From Lichenibacterium ramalinae (GTDB lineage: Bacteria; Pseudomonadota; Alphaproteobacteria; Rhizobiales; Beijerinckiaceae), in assembly GCF_004137085.1 (NCBI RefSeq), contig NZ_QYBC01000006.1, positions 124,001 to 188,000 of the forward strand: 64,000 bases of DNA, read 5' to 3'. Each line of letters starts with the position of its first letter. The stretch's first letter is position 1. The notes beneath the pieces were generated by a model. It searched no databases and had not been told where the DNA came from. It saw only the letters and a program-made list of their open reading frames with translations. Below, piece by piece: positions 1 to 9,405 of this stretch. Position numbers and translations under genes: made by a program.

Positions 1-752
1 GGGATCACCGCGACGGCGAAGACCACGATGATGGCGAACAGGATCGCCCCCAGCGTCAGGCCGAGCGCGATGGCGGTCTGCACGACGAAGGAGCGGGTCT
101 CGATCTCCTCATAGGCGATGTTCAGCCCCGTCATGATGGACGAGATGCCGTTGCGCGCGCTCCACAGCGCCAGGACGAGGCTGGTGGCCAGCGCCCAGGA
201 CAGCGTCGAGCCCGCCGTCTTGGCGAAGTTGTGCAGCCCGTCGATGATGAGCTTCATGGCCTCGGGCGGCAGCAGGTAGCTGTAGTCCTGGATGCGGCTG
301 GCCACGTCGTCCGGGTTGCCGACCAGCGCGTAGAGCGACACCATGGCGGCCAGGGCCGGGAAGATCGACAGCATGACGTAGAAGGCGACGCCCGCCGCCA
401 CGAGGCTGATGTTGTCGTTGCCGAACCGGTCGTAGACGGACCGGGCGATGCCGAGGAAGCCGGGCGGGTGCTCGGTCGGCTTGCCGTCGGTGCCGGCCTT
501 GGCGTCGTTGATGCGGCCCTTCTCGCCCGCACCCTTCTCGCCCGCACCCTTGCCGCCCGTGCCTTGCCCGCCCGCGGCTCGCATGCCCGTGCGGGCGGCG
601 TCGGGCGGGGCGTTCGCCGGCAGGGGCGGGCGGGGTCCGGCCGGCTCCGTGCCCTGCTGTCGCCGCAGCACGCCCACGAGGGCGAAGCCCAGCACCGCTG
701 CGGCGGTCCAGGCCGAACCCGAAGTCCCGCCCTTCGACATCGGTTCGGTCAT
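1..752 (-). CDS. YihY/BrkB family inner-membrane protein (3' end outside window)
   Basis: Integral membrane protein of the YihY/virulence factor BrkB family, whose biochemical role is not established (an old ribonuclease BN label for this family is wrong). The frame stays open to base 1, so about 250 N-terminal residues are visible and the C-terminal membrane segments are missing. A first hydrophobic stretch lies near residues 13-30. A Gly/Lys-rich linker with two GEKGA units follows at about 66-79, and the conserved core begins near residue 103 (IARSVYDRFGNDNIS, then AAGVAFY). I start at ATG 752 because an AGGGA sits 9 nt upstream; an in-frame ATG at 761 lies directly against that element. 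It is transcribed away from uup with a 130-bp gap. Confidence 0.85.
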   Translation of the reverse strand, partial: MTEPMSKGGTSGSAWTAAAVLGFALVGVLRRQQGTEPAGPRPPLPANAPPDAARTGMRAAGGQGTGGKGAGEKGAGEKGRINDAKAGTDGKPTEHPPGFLGIARSVYDRFGNDNISLVAAGVAFYVMLSIFPALAAMVSLYALVGNPDDVASRIQDYSYLLPPEAMKLIIDGLHNFAKTAGSTLSWALATSLVLALWSARNGISSIMTGLNIAYEEIETRSFVVQTAIALGLTLGAILFAIIVVFAVAVI

Positions 753-884
753 GACGTGCATCCCTGTGATGCCAGCTAATGCTTGACCACAGAGTTCGTT
801 TCACCCTGCCGCCATGCCGCCGCCGCTTTTCCCGGCCGTCGGCAGCAGAGGGACGGCCCACGACATTGCAGGGCGCCGCGCCGC

Positions 885-2696
885 TCAGCCTTCGAGGCCC
901 TCGCGCATCATTTCCAGGGTGAGCCACTGCTCTTCGGCGGCGGCGAGCTTCCCATCCAGGTCGGCGAGCGAGGCCGAAAGCTTGGCGAAGCGGGCGGGAT
1001 CGCGCCCATAAAGGCCGGGATCGTCGAGGGTTGCCTGGGCCTTGGCCTTCCGGGCCCGCATCTCCTCCATCTGCCGGGGCAGGTTGTCGAGCGCGTGCTT
1101 GTCCTTGAAGCTGAGCTTGCCGCGGCGGGCCGGGGCCGGGGCGGCGGCGGCCGCGACACCTGCCGAGACGGGCCCGGCCTGCACCTCCCGGGTCCGCGCC
1201 GCCACGCCCGAGCCGCGCTGCGCCACCATGTCGGAATAGCCGCCCGCATATTCGGTCCAGCGCCCCTCCCCTTCCGAGTTGATGACGGAGGTCGCCACGC
1301 GGTCGAGGAAGTCGCGGTCGTGGCTCACCACCACGACGGTTCCGGGATATTCGGCGAGCAGGTCCTGCAGCAGGTCCAGGGTTTCGAGGTCGAGGTCGTT
1401 GGTGGGCTCGTCGAGGACCAGGAGGTTCGAGGGCAGCGCCAGGGCGCGGGCCAGCATCAGGCGGCCGCGCTCGCCGCCGGACAGGCGCGACAGCGGGGTG
1501 CGGGCCTGTTCGGGGCCGAACAGGAACTCCTTCATGTAGCCGATGACATGCTTGCTGACGCCGTTGACGATCACCTGGTCGGAGCCGCCCCCGGTGAGGG
1601 CGTCGGCCAGGGTCGTGTCGGGCTTGAGGCTCGAGCGCGCCTGGTCGAGCGTCGCGAGCTGGACGTTGGCGCCGAGCTTCACCGTGCCGGTGTCGGGCTC
1701 GTCGCGGCCGGTGAGAAGGTTCAGCAGCGTCGTCTTGCCGGCGCCGTTCGGCCCCACGATGCCGAGCCGGTCCCCGCGCAGCACCCGGGTCGACAGGTCG
1801 CGCACGATGGGCCGGTCGCCATAGCTCTTCGACACGCCCTCCGCCTCGACGACGAGCTTGCCCGAGGTCTTGCCCTCCGACACCGTCATGGTGGCGAGGC
1901 CCACGACGCGGCTGGCCTCGCGCTTCTCGCGGCGGAGATCGCCGAGCTCGGCCATGCGGCGCACGTTGCGCTTGCGGCGGCCGGAAACGCCGTAGCGGAC
2001 CCAGTCCTCTTCGCGGGCGATCTTGCGGTCGAGCTTGTGGCGCTCGAGCTCCTCCTCCTCGAGCACCTGGTCGCGCCAGTCCTCGAAGGCGCCGAAGCCC
2101 TGGTCGATGCGGCGCGTGCGGCCGCGGTCGAGCCAGACGGTGGAGCGCGACAGGTTGGTGAGGAAGCGCCGGTCGTGGCTGACGAGGACGAGGGCCGAGC
2201 GCAGCGACTTCAGCTCGTTCTCCAGCCACTCGATGGCCGGCAGGTCGAGGTGGTTGGTGGGCTCGTCGAGGAGCAGGATGTCGGGCTCGGGCGCGAGGAC
2301 GCGGGCCAGGGCGGCACGGCGCAGTTCGCCGCCCGACAGGTGGCCGGGCTTCTCGTCGCCGGTGAGGCCGAGGTCGTCGAGCAGGGAGCGGGCCCGGTAG
2401 GGATTGTCGAGCGGCCCGAGGCCGGCTTCGACGTAGGACAGGACGTCGTCGTAGCCGGCGAGGTCCGGCTCCTGCGGCAGCACCCGCAGCGTGGCGTCGG
2501 GCTGGAGGAAGCGCGTGCCGCCGTCGAGGCCGATGTCGCCCGCCACGACCTTCATCAGCGTCGACTTGCCCGAACCGTTGCGGCCCACGAGGCAGATGCG
2601 GTCGCCGCGTCCGACCTGGAGGTCGACCCCGTCGAGCAGCGGCTTGCCCCCGAGCGTGTAGCGGATAGAGGTCATCTGCAGCAGCGGCGGCGCCAT
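885..2696 (-). CDS. uup: ABC-F family ATPase, Uup-type
   Basis: Soluble ABC-F ATPase with two fused nucleotide-binding domains and no membrane part; Uup acts on branched DNA or on ribosomes in other bacteria. At 603 residues it has normal Uup length. Domain 1 has Walker A GRNGSGKST (residues 38-46), signature LSGGELRR and Walker B ILLLDEPTNHLD. Domain 2 has GPNGAGKTT, LSGGERGRL and LLVLDEPTNDLD. A charged linker joins them, and the C-terminal coiled-coil domain (about the last 70 residues, ALDNLPRQMEEMRARKAKAQ) is typical of Uup rather than EttA. An in-frame ATG 66 bp upstream would add Arg-rich, family-unlike sequence, so I start at MAPPLLQMTSI. It is divergent from pgi. Confidence 0.93.
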   Translation of the reverse strand: MAPPLLQMTSIRYTLGGKPLLDGVDLQVGRGDRICLVGRNGSGKSTLMKVVAGDIGLDGGTRFLQPDATLRVLPQEPDLAGYDDVLSYVEAGLGPLDNPYRARSLLDDLGLTGDEKPGHLSGGELRRAALARVLAPEPDILLLDEPTNHLDLPAIEWLENELKSLRSALVLVSHDRRFLTNLSRSTVWLDRGRTRRIDQGFGAFEDWRDQVLEEEELERHKLDRKIAREEDWVRYGVSGRRKRNVRRMAELGDLRREKREASRVVGLATMTVSEGKTSGKLVVEAEGVSKSYGDRPIVRDLSTRVLRGDRLGIVGPNGAGKTTLLNLLTGRDEPDTGTVKLGANVQLATLDQARSSLKPDTTLADALTGGGSDQVIVNGVSKHVIGYMKEFLFGPEQARTPLSRLSGGERGRLMLARALALPSNLLVLDEPTNDLDLETLDLLQDLLAEYPGTVVVVSHDRDFLDRVATSVINSEGEGRWTEYAGGYSDMVAQRGSGVAARTREVQAGPVSAGVAAAAAPAPARRGKLSFKDKHALDNLPRQMEEMRARKAKAQATLDDPGLYGRDPARFAKLSASLADLDGKLAAAEEQWLTLEMMREGLEG

Positions 2697-2916
2697 GAGG
2701 GTCCTGGTCCATGCGAGGTCGGTGGCCGCGCGCGGCGGCGGGCGTCGACGGCTGTCCTGCACGGAAAAACCGGAGCCGTCGACCCGGGCTGTTCACGCGG
2801 CACCGATGCGGAACGGCCGGCACGCGACTTTTCCGAGCCTTCCCCTGTTATGCTGTCGCAGGGCCGCGACTCACGGGATCGCGGCGGGACCCGACAGGAC
2901 CGGAGTGAGGATCACG

Positions 2917-4566
2917 ATGGCGCAGGACAAGCAGGACACCAAGTTCGCCGGCCTCCGCGCCGCGGTCGAGCGATCGAAGGGCCGGACCTTGAAGGACCTC
3001 TTCGCCGCCGACCCGGAGCGGTTCGACCGCTACCACGTCGCCCTCGGCGACGTCGTCTTCGACTATTCGAAGCACCGGGTCGACGAGGACGTGCTGCACG
3101 CGCTCTTCGATCTCGCCCGGGCGCAGAAGCTCGAGGAGAAGCGCGACCGCATGTTCACCGGCGGCGTCGTCAACCCGACCGAGTCCCGCGCCGCGCTGCA
3201 CACGGCGCTGCGGGCGCCCCAGGGCGCTTCCGTGACGGTCGACGGCCAGGACGTGATGCCCGAGGTGCTCAGCGTGCGCGCCAAGGTCGCGGCCTTCGCC
3301 CGCGGCGTGCGCGACGGCAGCATCAAGGGCGCGACGGGGCGCGAGCTCACCGACGTCGTCAACATCGGCATCGGCGGCTCCGACCTCGGCCCCGCCATGG
3401 CGGCGCGGGCGCTGGCGCCCTTCGGCCATCCGCGCATCCGCACGCATTTCGTGTCCAACGTCGACGGCGCCGACATCGGCGACACGCTGAAGGGGCTCGA
3501 CCCCGCGACGACGCTGTTCATCGTGGCCTCCAAGACCTTCACCACCCAGGAAACCATGACCAACGCGCGCTCGGCCCGCGACTGGCTGGCCGGCAAGCTC
3601 GGCGACGATGCCGTGCCGCACCATTTCGCCGCCGTGTCGACGGCGCTGGACCTCGTGGGCAAGTTCGGCATCAGCGAAGACCGGGTGTTCGGCTTCAAGG
3701 ATTGGGTCGGCGGGCGCTATTCCGTCTGGTCGTCGATCGGCCTGTCGGTGGTGATCCAGATCGGGCCGGAGCATTTCGCCGACTTCCTGGCCGGCGGCCA
3801 CGAGGTCGACACGCATTTCCGCCAAACGCCGCTCGAATCCAACATCCCGGTGCTGATGGGGTTGATCGGCGTTCTGTATCGCAACGCCTGGAGCTTCGCC
3901 ACGCAGGCGGTGATCCCTTACGACCAACGGCTCGGCCGCTTCCCCGCCTATCTCCAGCAGCTCGACATGGAGAGCAACGGCAAGCACGTGCACGTCGACG
4001 GCACGCGCGTGCAGGAGGCGACCGGCCCGGTCGTGTGGGGCGAACCCGGCACCAACGGCCAGCACGCCTTCTTCCAGCTCCTCCACCAGGGCACCGAGGT
4101 GGTGCCGATCGACTTCCTCGTCGCCGCCGAGCCGACCGACGCCGACCTCCATCACCACGAGCTGCTCGTCGCCAATTGCTTCGCGCAGAGCCAGGCCCTG
4201 ATGGTGGGGCGGAGCGAGGCCGAGGTCGAAGCCGTCATGACCAAGGCCGGCGCCAAGCCCGAAGCCATCGCGGCCGTGAAGGCCCACAAGCAGTTCGACG
4301 GCAACCGCCCGACCTCGACCTTCCTCTACCGCAAGCTCGACCCGAAGATGTTGGGGCGTCTCATCGCCTTCTACGAGCACCGCGTCTTCACCATGGCGGC
4401 CATCTGGGACACCAACCCCTTCGACCAATGGGGCGTCGAACTCGGCAAGGAGCTGGCCAACAAGCTCGCCCCGATCGTGTCGGACGCGGCGGCCTCGCTC
4501 GACGGGCTCGACGGGTCCACGGCGGGCCTCGTCGAGCATCGCCGGGCGCTGATCGGGACAGCTTGA
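2917..4566 (+). CDS. pgi: Glucose-6-phosphate isomerase
   Basis: Cytosolic enzyme interconverting glucose 6-phosphate and fructose 6-phosphate. The 549 residues match the long bacterial Pgi family. Both family signatures are present: DWVGGRYSVWSSIG near residue 261 and NPFDQWGVELGKE near residue 500. The sugar-phosphate loop GIGGSDLGP lies near 150. ATG 2917 follows GGAGTGAGG with good spacing, so the long open frame extending upstream is not coding. A single-gene unit: uup diverges upstream, and a DUF1499 gene converges downstream with only 19 bp between the stop codons. Confidence 0.97.
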   Translation: MAQDKQDTKFAGLRAAVERSKGRTLKDLFAADPERFDRYHVALGDVVFDYSKHRVDEDVLHALFDLARAQKLEEKRDRMFTGGVVNPTESRAALHTALRAPQGASVTVDGQDVMPEVLSVRAKVAAFARGVRDGSIKGATGRELTDVVNIGIGGSDLGPAMAARALAPFGHPRIRTHFVSNVDGADIGDTLKGLDPATTLFIVASKTFTTQETMTNARSARDWLAGKLGDDAVPHHFAAVSTALDLVGKFGISEDRVFGFKDWVGGRYSVWSSIGLSVVIQIGPEHFADFLAGGHEVDTHFRQTPLESNIPVLMGLIGVLYRNAWSFATQAVIPYDQRLGRFPAYLQQLDMESNGKHVHVDGTRVQEATGPVVWGEPGTNGQHAFFQLLHQGTEVVPIDFLVAAEPTDADLHHHELLVANCFAQSQALMVGRSEAEVEAVMTKAGAKPEAIAAVKAHKQFDGNRPTSTFLYRKLDPKMLGRLIAFYEHRVFTMAAIWDTNPFDQWGVELGKELANKLAPIVSDAAASLDGLDGSTAGLVEHRRALIGTA

Positions 4567-4585
4567 CGGCGCCGCCGCGCCCGGG

Positions 4586-5401
4586 TCACGACGCCGCGTC
4601 GAGCAGCTCGTCCGACAGCGACTGGATCCGGGCCGCATTGCTGCCCCCGTCGCTCCGGCCGAAGCGCGACGCGGAGCGGATGTCGACGCGCGTCTGGCCC
4701 TCGGCGGCGCGGATGCGGATGGCGACGTCGTCGGGCAGCGCCATGACGCGGGTCGGCGCCACGGCATCGATGTGACCGGTGCCGAACTTGCCCTTCGGCG
4801 GCATGGCGTCGAGGACCCTCCAGCCGCGCGCCGTGACGGCGTGCAGGGCCAGCCTGTAGGCCTCGTCCTCCGGCACGTCGAGCAGCAGGGGCTGGAGCGT
4901 CGGATAGGCCCGCCGCGCCGCCTCCCGGGCCTCGGCCGGAAGCTCGGGATGGACGGTGCCGCCGCGGGCCGCGACGACGCCCGGCGCCGCCGAGAACGTC
5001 GGCGGTGCCGCCGGGTCCGTCGACACGTCGCCGACGGCGGGCAGCCGCAGGGCAAGGCCCGCCAGATAGGCCGGATAGGCCAGCACCAGGGCGGACAGGG
5101 CGAGGGCGGACAGGGCCCGGGCCGTCCCGCGGCGGCCCGTCCGCCAGATCACCACGGCGGACCAGAGCGCCAGGGCGGCGGCGAGCAGCGCCAAGGCGAG
5201 GCCGAAGCCCAGCACCGCCAGCGCCCCGCGCGGGTCGCCTACCCCGCTCCGCCCCATCGCCACCGCGATCGTCGCCAGGACGGCCCCGAAGACCGCGCAG
5301 GCGCGGCTGCGGTCCGCCGCGGCGGCGAAGGGCTCGGGCGGAAGGCGCCGCCGCGGCACGGGACGGGTCGCGGCGGCGGCAGGGCGGCGGAGCGCGGGCA
5401 T
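4586..5401 (-). CDS. DUF1499 domain membrane protein
   Basis: 271-residue protein of unknown function. Two to four hydrophobic segments fill residues about 30-130 (for example ACAVFGAVLATIAVAM and LALSALVLAYPAYLAGLAL). A DUF1499 domain of about 110 residues then forms the C-terminal half: YPTLQPLLLDVPEDEAYRLAL, then GHIDAVAPTRVMALPDDVAIRI and RSASRFGRSDGGSNAARI, the family's RS.SR.G..D.G.NA.RI pattern. The start at 5401 is the last ATG before the hydrophobic region; the open frame continues upstream only as antisense to the extensin-family gene. The role is not known for the family. Confidence 0.85.
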   Translation of the reverse strand: MPALRRPAAAATRPVPRRRLPPEPFAAAADRSRACAVFGAVLATIAVAMGRSGVGDPRGALAVLGFGLALALLAAALALWSAVVIWRTGRRGTARALSALALSALVLAYPAYLAGLALRLPAVGDVSTDPAAPPTFSAAPGVVAARGGTVHPELPAEAREAARRAYPTLQPLLLDVPEDEAYRLALHAVTARGWRVLDAMPPKGKFGTGHIDAVAPTRVMALPDDVAIRIRAAEGQTRVDIRSASRFGRSDGGSNAARIQSLSDELLDAAS

Positions 5402-5485
5402 GGGCCTTCCGGGTCGGGCGGGCGGAACGCCCGACCCTATCGCATCGACCCCGGAGCCGGTACAGCCTCGGCCGGGAGGAGCCAG

Positions 5486-6391
5486 ATGGGAACGCGCGAT
5501 CCAGCCCGGCCGGCCGCGACAGGCCTGGCGCTCGGCCGCACGGCCCGCGGCCGTCCGGCCTCGGCGATACTCGCACTCTGGTGCCTGACGTGGTCGCCGG
5601 GCCTCGCCCTCGCCGGTCCCCTCCCCGCTCCCGTGCCGGTCCCGCGCCCGCCCGTCGCCGCGATGCCGTCGGCCCCCGCCATCGTTCCGCTGCCGCTGCC
5701 GCGACCCGAGGAAGCCGGGCCTCCCTTGCCGCTCCCCTCCGTCCCGCCGCGTCCCGAGGCCGCCGGTGCCGCCCCTCTGCCGCGGGCCGAGGCCTTCGGG
5801 CCGCCCCCACCCCGGCGCGCGCCGGACCCCGACGCCCCGCCCGACCCCGACCCCGTCTGCGGGCCGCTGCTGGCGGGCGGCAAGGTCGTGGCGCGTCCCG
5901 CCGCCGCCATCGCCGAGGGCGATGCCTGCGGGGTCGCCGCGCCGGTGACGCTGGCCGCCGTCGTGCTGCGCGGCGGCCGGCAGGTCGCGCTGGTACCGCC
6001 GGCCGTCATGCGCTGCGACCTCGCCGACCGCCTCGCCGACTGGGTGCGGGACGACGTCGCGCCGGCGACGGCCGCCGAGGGGGACCTCCTCGGCATCGCG
6101 GACGCGGCCGCCTACGTCTGCCGCAACCGCAACTGGGCCGCGGGCGCCCGGGTGTCGGAACATGCCCGCGGCAACGCCATCGACATCCTGGCCTTCCGCT
6201 TCGCCCGCCGCACCGTGGGGTGGAAGGACCCCGGGGCCCGGGACGTGCTGGCCGCGCTGCGGGCCTCGGCCTGCGCGCGTTTCGCCACCGTGCTGGGCCC
6301 CGGCGCCGACGCCTTCCACGAGACCGATCTGCACGTCGACCTCGAGCACCGACGCAACGGCTTCAAGCTGTGCCAATGGACCCTGCCGTGA
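5486..6391 (+). CDS. Extensin family (extensin-like C-terminal domain) exported protein
   Basis: 301-residue exported protein common in Rhizobiales. A signal peptide covers roughly residues 20-44 (ASAILALWCLTWSPGLALA). A proline-rich, low-complexity region follows to about residue 125 (repeated P-L-P and R-P units), then the extensin-like C-terminal domain. That domain carries SEHARGNAIDILAF and FHETDLHVDLEHR; the His/Asp pattern resembles zinc D,D-peptidases of the M15/LAS type, which suggests a peptidoglycan-linked role, but activity is unproven. GGGAGGA lies 5 nt before ATG 5486. Cysteines in VC(G), DACG, RCD, YVCR, SACA and LCQW could pair in the periplasm. The gene is divergent from the DUF1499 gene. 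Confidence 0.87.
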   Translation: MGTRDPARPAATGLALGRTARGRPASAILALWCLTWSPGLALAGPLPAPVPVPRPPVAAMPSAPAIVPLPLPRPEEAGPPLPLPSVPPRPEAAGAAPLPRAEAFGPPPPRRAPDPDAPPDPDPVCGPLLAGGKVVARPAAAIAEGDACGVAAPVTLAAVVLRGGRQVALVPPAVMRCDLADRLADWVRDDVAPATAAEGDLLGIADAAAYVCRNRNWAAGARVSEHARGNAIDILAFRFARRTVGWKDPGARDVLAALRASACARFATVLGPGADAFHETDLHVDLEHRRNGFKLCQWTLP

Positions 6392-6529
6392 GCCGCCGTT
6401 CCGACTCGGCACAACTGCGGCGGCGCTTGGCTTAGGATTGTGTCAAGGATGTCGCGACATGGTTGCCCTCATGTCCAACACAGCTCCGGCGCCGCCCCAG
6501 GGCGGCAGGCCGGATCGGGGGAACCCGCC

Positions 6530-6721
6530 ATGACCGACACCAATTCCGCGCCGAACCGGCAGGACGCCCGCGACCTCCAGGCCCGTCTATACCGCGAGAT
6601 CGGCATCTCGGCCGTGGCGGCGGCCCTGCGCTTCACCACCCAGCCCGACCCGGCGTCGTCGCCGCGCGGGGTGGACAAGCCGGCCGAAAAGCCCCACCTC
6701 GCGCGGACGCGCGCGGCCTGA
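6530..6721 (+). CDS. Small hypothetical protein (63 aa)
   Basis: Short polar protein starting MTDTNSAPNRQDARDLQARL. Its core YREIGISAVAAALRF looks like an amphipathic helix and resembles small uncharacterised proteins I associate with Rhizobiales, although I cannot verify that here. ATG 6530 is preceded by ATCGGGGGAACC, a plausible ribosome binding site. The longer frame from 6440 has no better start. The stop at 6721 lies about 53 bp before the proposed start of the metallophosphoesterase, so the two may be co-transcribed. No function is proposed. Confidence 0.6.
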   Translation: MTDTNSAPNRQDARDLQARLYREIGISAVAAALRFTTQPDPASSPRGVDKPAEKPHLARTRAA

Positions 6722-6774
6722 GGCCGAACCCGGCGGTCCGAGCGGCCGCCGGCCACCCGGCGGAGGGCAACACC

Positions 6775-7677
6775 CTGACCATCTCACGCAGGACGATCCT
6801 GACCGGCGTCGGCGCCCTGGCCCTGGGCCCGGCGGCGTTGGGCACCTATGCGGTCGCCGTCGAGCCCGGCATGACGCCGGCCGTCCGCCGCTACGTCGTG
6901 ACGCCGCCGGGCTGGACGCCGGGCCTCACGCTGCGCATCGGCGTCATCGCCGACATCCACGCCTGCGAGCCCTGGATGTCGGCCGAGCGCATCCGCGCCA
7001 TCGCGGACCAGTGCAACGCGCTCGACCCGGACCTCATCCTGCTGCTCGGCGACTTCAACGCCGGGCACCGCTTCGTCAGCGGGCCCGTCATGCCGGCGGC
7101 CTGGGCGGACGCGCTGTCGGTGCTGCGGGCACCGCTGGGCACCTACGCCATCCTCGGCAACCACGACTGGTGGCACGGTCCCGTCCCGGGCATGAAGGGC
7201 GGCCCCGAGGAGGTCCGCCGCGCGCTGCGCGCCATCGACGTCCGCCTGCTCGAGAACGATGCCGTGCTGGTCGACCGGGGCGGCAAACGGTTCTGGCTGG
7301 CCGGGCTGGCCGACCAGATCGCCTATCAGACGGCGTCGCAGGGGCACAAGGGCGCGGACGACCTTCCCGGCACGCTGAAGCTGATCCGCGACGACGCGCC
7401 GGTCATCATGCTGGCGCACGAGCCTTACGCCTTCGCCCGCATGCCGGACCGCGTCTCCCTGACCCTGTCGGGCCACACCCACGGCGGACAGATCATCGTG
7501 CCGGGCATCGGCCCCATCGTGACGCCGTCGCGCCGATACAACTACGGCCACATCGTCGAGGGGCAGCGCCACCTCATCGTGTCGGGAGGGCTCGGCGAAT
7601 CCGGCATCCCGGCGCGCCTCGGCGTCCCACCGGAGCTGCTGCACATCACCGTGTCGAGCCCGGGCCTGACCGTCTGA
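6775..7677 (+). CDS. Calcineurin-like metallophosphoesterase with Tat-type signal
   Basis: Metallophosphoesterase of the YaeI/YkuE type, about 300 residues, probably exported. It shows the full dimetal motif set: IADIH (about 57-61), LLGDFN, GNHDWW (about 128-133), AHEP and SGHTHGGQ (about 232-239). The N-terminus reads ISRRTILTGVGALALGP, a twin-arginine signal. No ATG or GTG exists in frame near the signal. I propose CTG 6775 because GGAGGG lies about 7 nt upstream and the RR motif follows at once; this start is inferred. The substrate is unknown; phosphodiester or phospholipid head groups are possible for the family. Its stop is 30 bp from the convergent L,D-transpeptidase stop. Confidence 0.85.
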   Translation: MTISRRTILTGVGALALGPAALGTYAVAVEPGMTPAVRRYVVTPPGWTPGLTLRIGVIADIHACEPWMSAERIRAIADQCNALDPDLILLLGDFNAGHRFVSGPVMPAAWADALSVLRAPLGTYAILGNHDWWHGPVPGMKGGPEEVRRALRAIDVRLLENDAVLVDRGGKRFWLAGLADQIAYQTASQGHKGADDLPGTLKLIRDDAPVIMLAHEPYAFARMPDRVSLTLSGHTHGGQIIVPGIGPIVTPSRRYNYGHIVEGQRHLIVSGGLGESGIPARLGVPPELLHITVSSPGLTV

Positions 7678-7707
7678 ACGACGGCGCGGCCGCGGCCGGC
7701 CGCGGCG

Positions 7708-8319
7708 TCACATCACGACGACGCGGGTGCCGACTTTGGCGCGGCTGTACAGGTCGATGACGTCGATGTCCCGCATGCGGATGCAGCCCGAGGACGCGTC
7801 GTGGCCGATCTCGGTCGGCTCGTTGGTGCCGTGGATGCGGTAGAGCGTGTCGCGGCCCTGCGCGTCGTAGAGGTAGAGGGCGCGGGCCCCGAGCGGGTTT
7901 TCCGGCCCGCCCGGCATGCCGCCCTCGGCCACCACGGGCTTGAGATGCGGCCAGCGCTTGATCATGTCGGCGGGCGGCATCCAGCGCGGCCATTCCGCCA
8001 TGCGCTTGACCGTGGCGGTGCCGGTCCAGCCATAGGCCTCGGCCCCGGTCGCCACGCCGTAACGCATCGCCTTGCCGTGGCCCAGCACGTAGAAGAGCAG
8101 CTTGTCGTGGGTGTCGACCACGATGGTGCCGGGCGGCTGGCCCGTGGTGTCCTCGACCTCGTAGCGGTCGAAGTTGCGGCCCATGTCGGCCACCGGCACC
8201 TTGGAGATGAATTCCTTGTCGCGGGACGAGAGCACCGGGTCGGGCGTCGCCTTGTACTGGCAGCCCGACGCCGCGAGGGCTCCCACCAGCACCGCCGCCG
8301 CCCGCAGATAGGTCCGCAT
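7708..8319 (-). CDS. L,D-transpeptidase (YkuD domain) lipoprotein
   Basis: Periplasmic L,D-transpeptidase that would cross-link meso-DAP residues of peptidoglycan or attach proteins to it. The 203-residue protein starts MRTYLRAA and has a lipoprotein signal with lipobox LAASGC, so it is probably anchored by a lipid at Cys near residue 20. The YkuD domain occupies the C-terminal two thirds, with catalytic motif HGTNEPTEIG followed by SSGCIRMRD (nucleophilic Cys in SGCIR). TGTATV and PGGPENPLGARALYL are also typical. An upstream in-frame ATG at 8364 would bury the lipobox too deep, so it is rejected. It is divergent from the deacetylase gene. Confidence 0.92.
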   Translation of the reverse strand: MRTYLRAAAVLVGALAASGCQYKATPDPVLSSRDKEFISKVPVADMGRNFDRYEVEDTTGQPPGTIVVDTHDKLLFYVLGHGKAMRYGVATGAEAYGWTGTATVKRMAEWPRWMPPADMIKRWPHLKPVVAEGGMPGGPENPLGARALYLYDAQGRDTLYRIHGTNEPTEIGHDASSGCIRMRDIDVIDLYSRAKVGTRVVVM

Positions 8320-8466
8320 TGATCCTGCCCCGCACCGCCCCAGTTCTGCGGCAGCCCATAGCATGACGGGCCGGCCGTTAACGAGCCCTTGTCACACATT
8401 CGCCTCATCCGTGTCACCCGCACCACAAGGCGGCGGCCGGCAGCGGCCCGGGAGAGCATGGACGCC

Positions 8467-9402
<936 letters not shown>

Positions 9403-9405
9403 CCG

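Noticed and set aside
495-560. Minisatellite (repeated CTTCTCGCCCGCACC units) as a mobile or variable element
   Set aside because: Only two full units and it is in frame inside the BrkB-type gene, encoding the GEKGA linker; too short to call a variable repeat.
783-4775. Open frame of 1330 codons on the plus strand across uup and pgi
   Set aside because: Antisense to uup and out of frame with pgi; the composition is the His/Arg/Ala-rich pattern produced by GC-rich third positions. No family motif.
2848-5055. Long minus-strand frame across pgi
   Set aside because: Shadow of pgi; the pgi plus-strand protein has both family signatures.
6775-7677. Metallophosphoesterase as the missing lipid A hydrolase (LpxG/LpxH type)
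   Set aside because: It has a twin-arginine signal and so should face the periplasm, while the LpxH/LpxI/LpxG step is cytoplasmic-side. Fold similarity alone is not enough.
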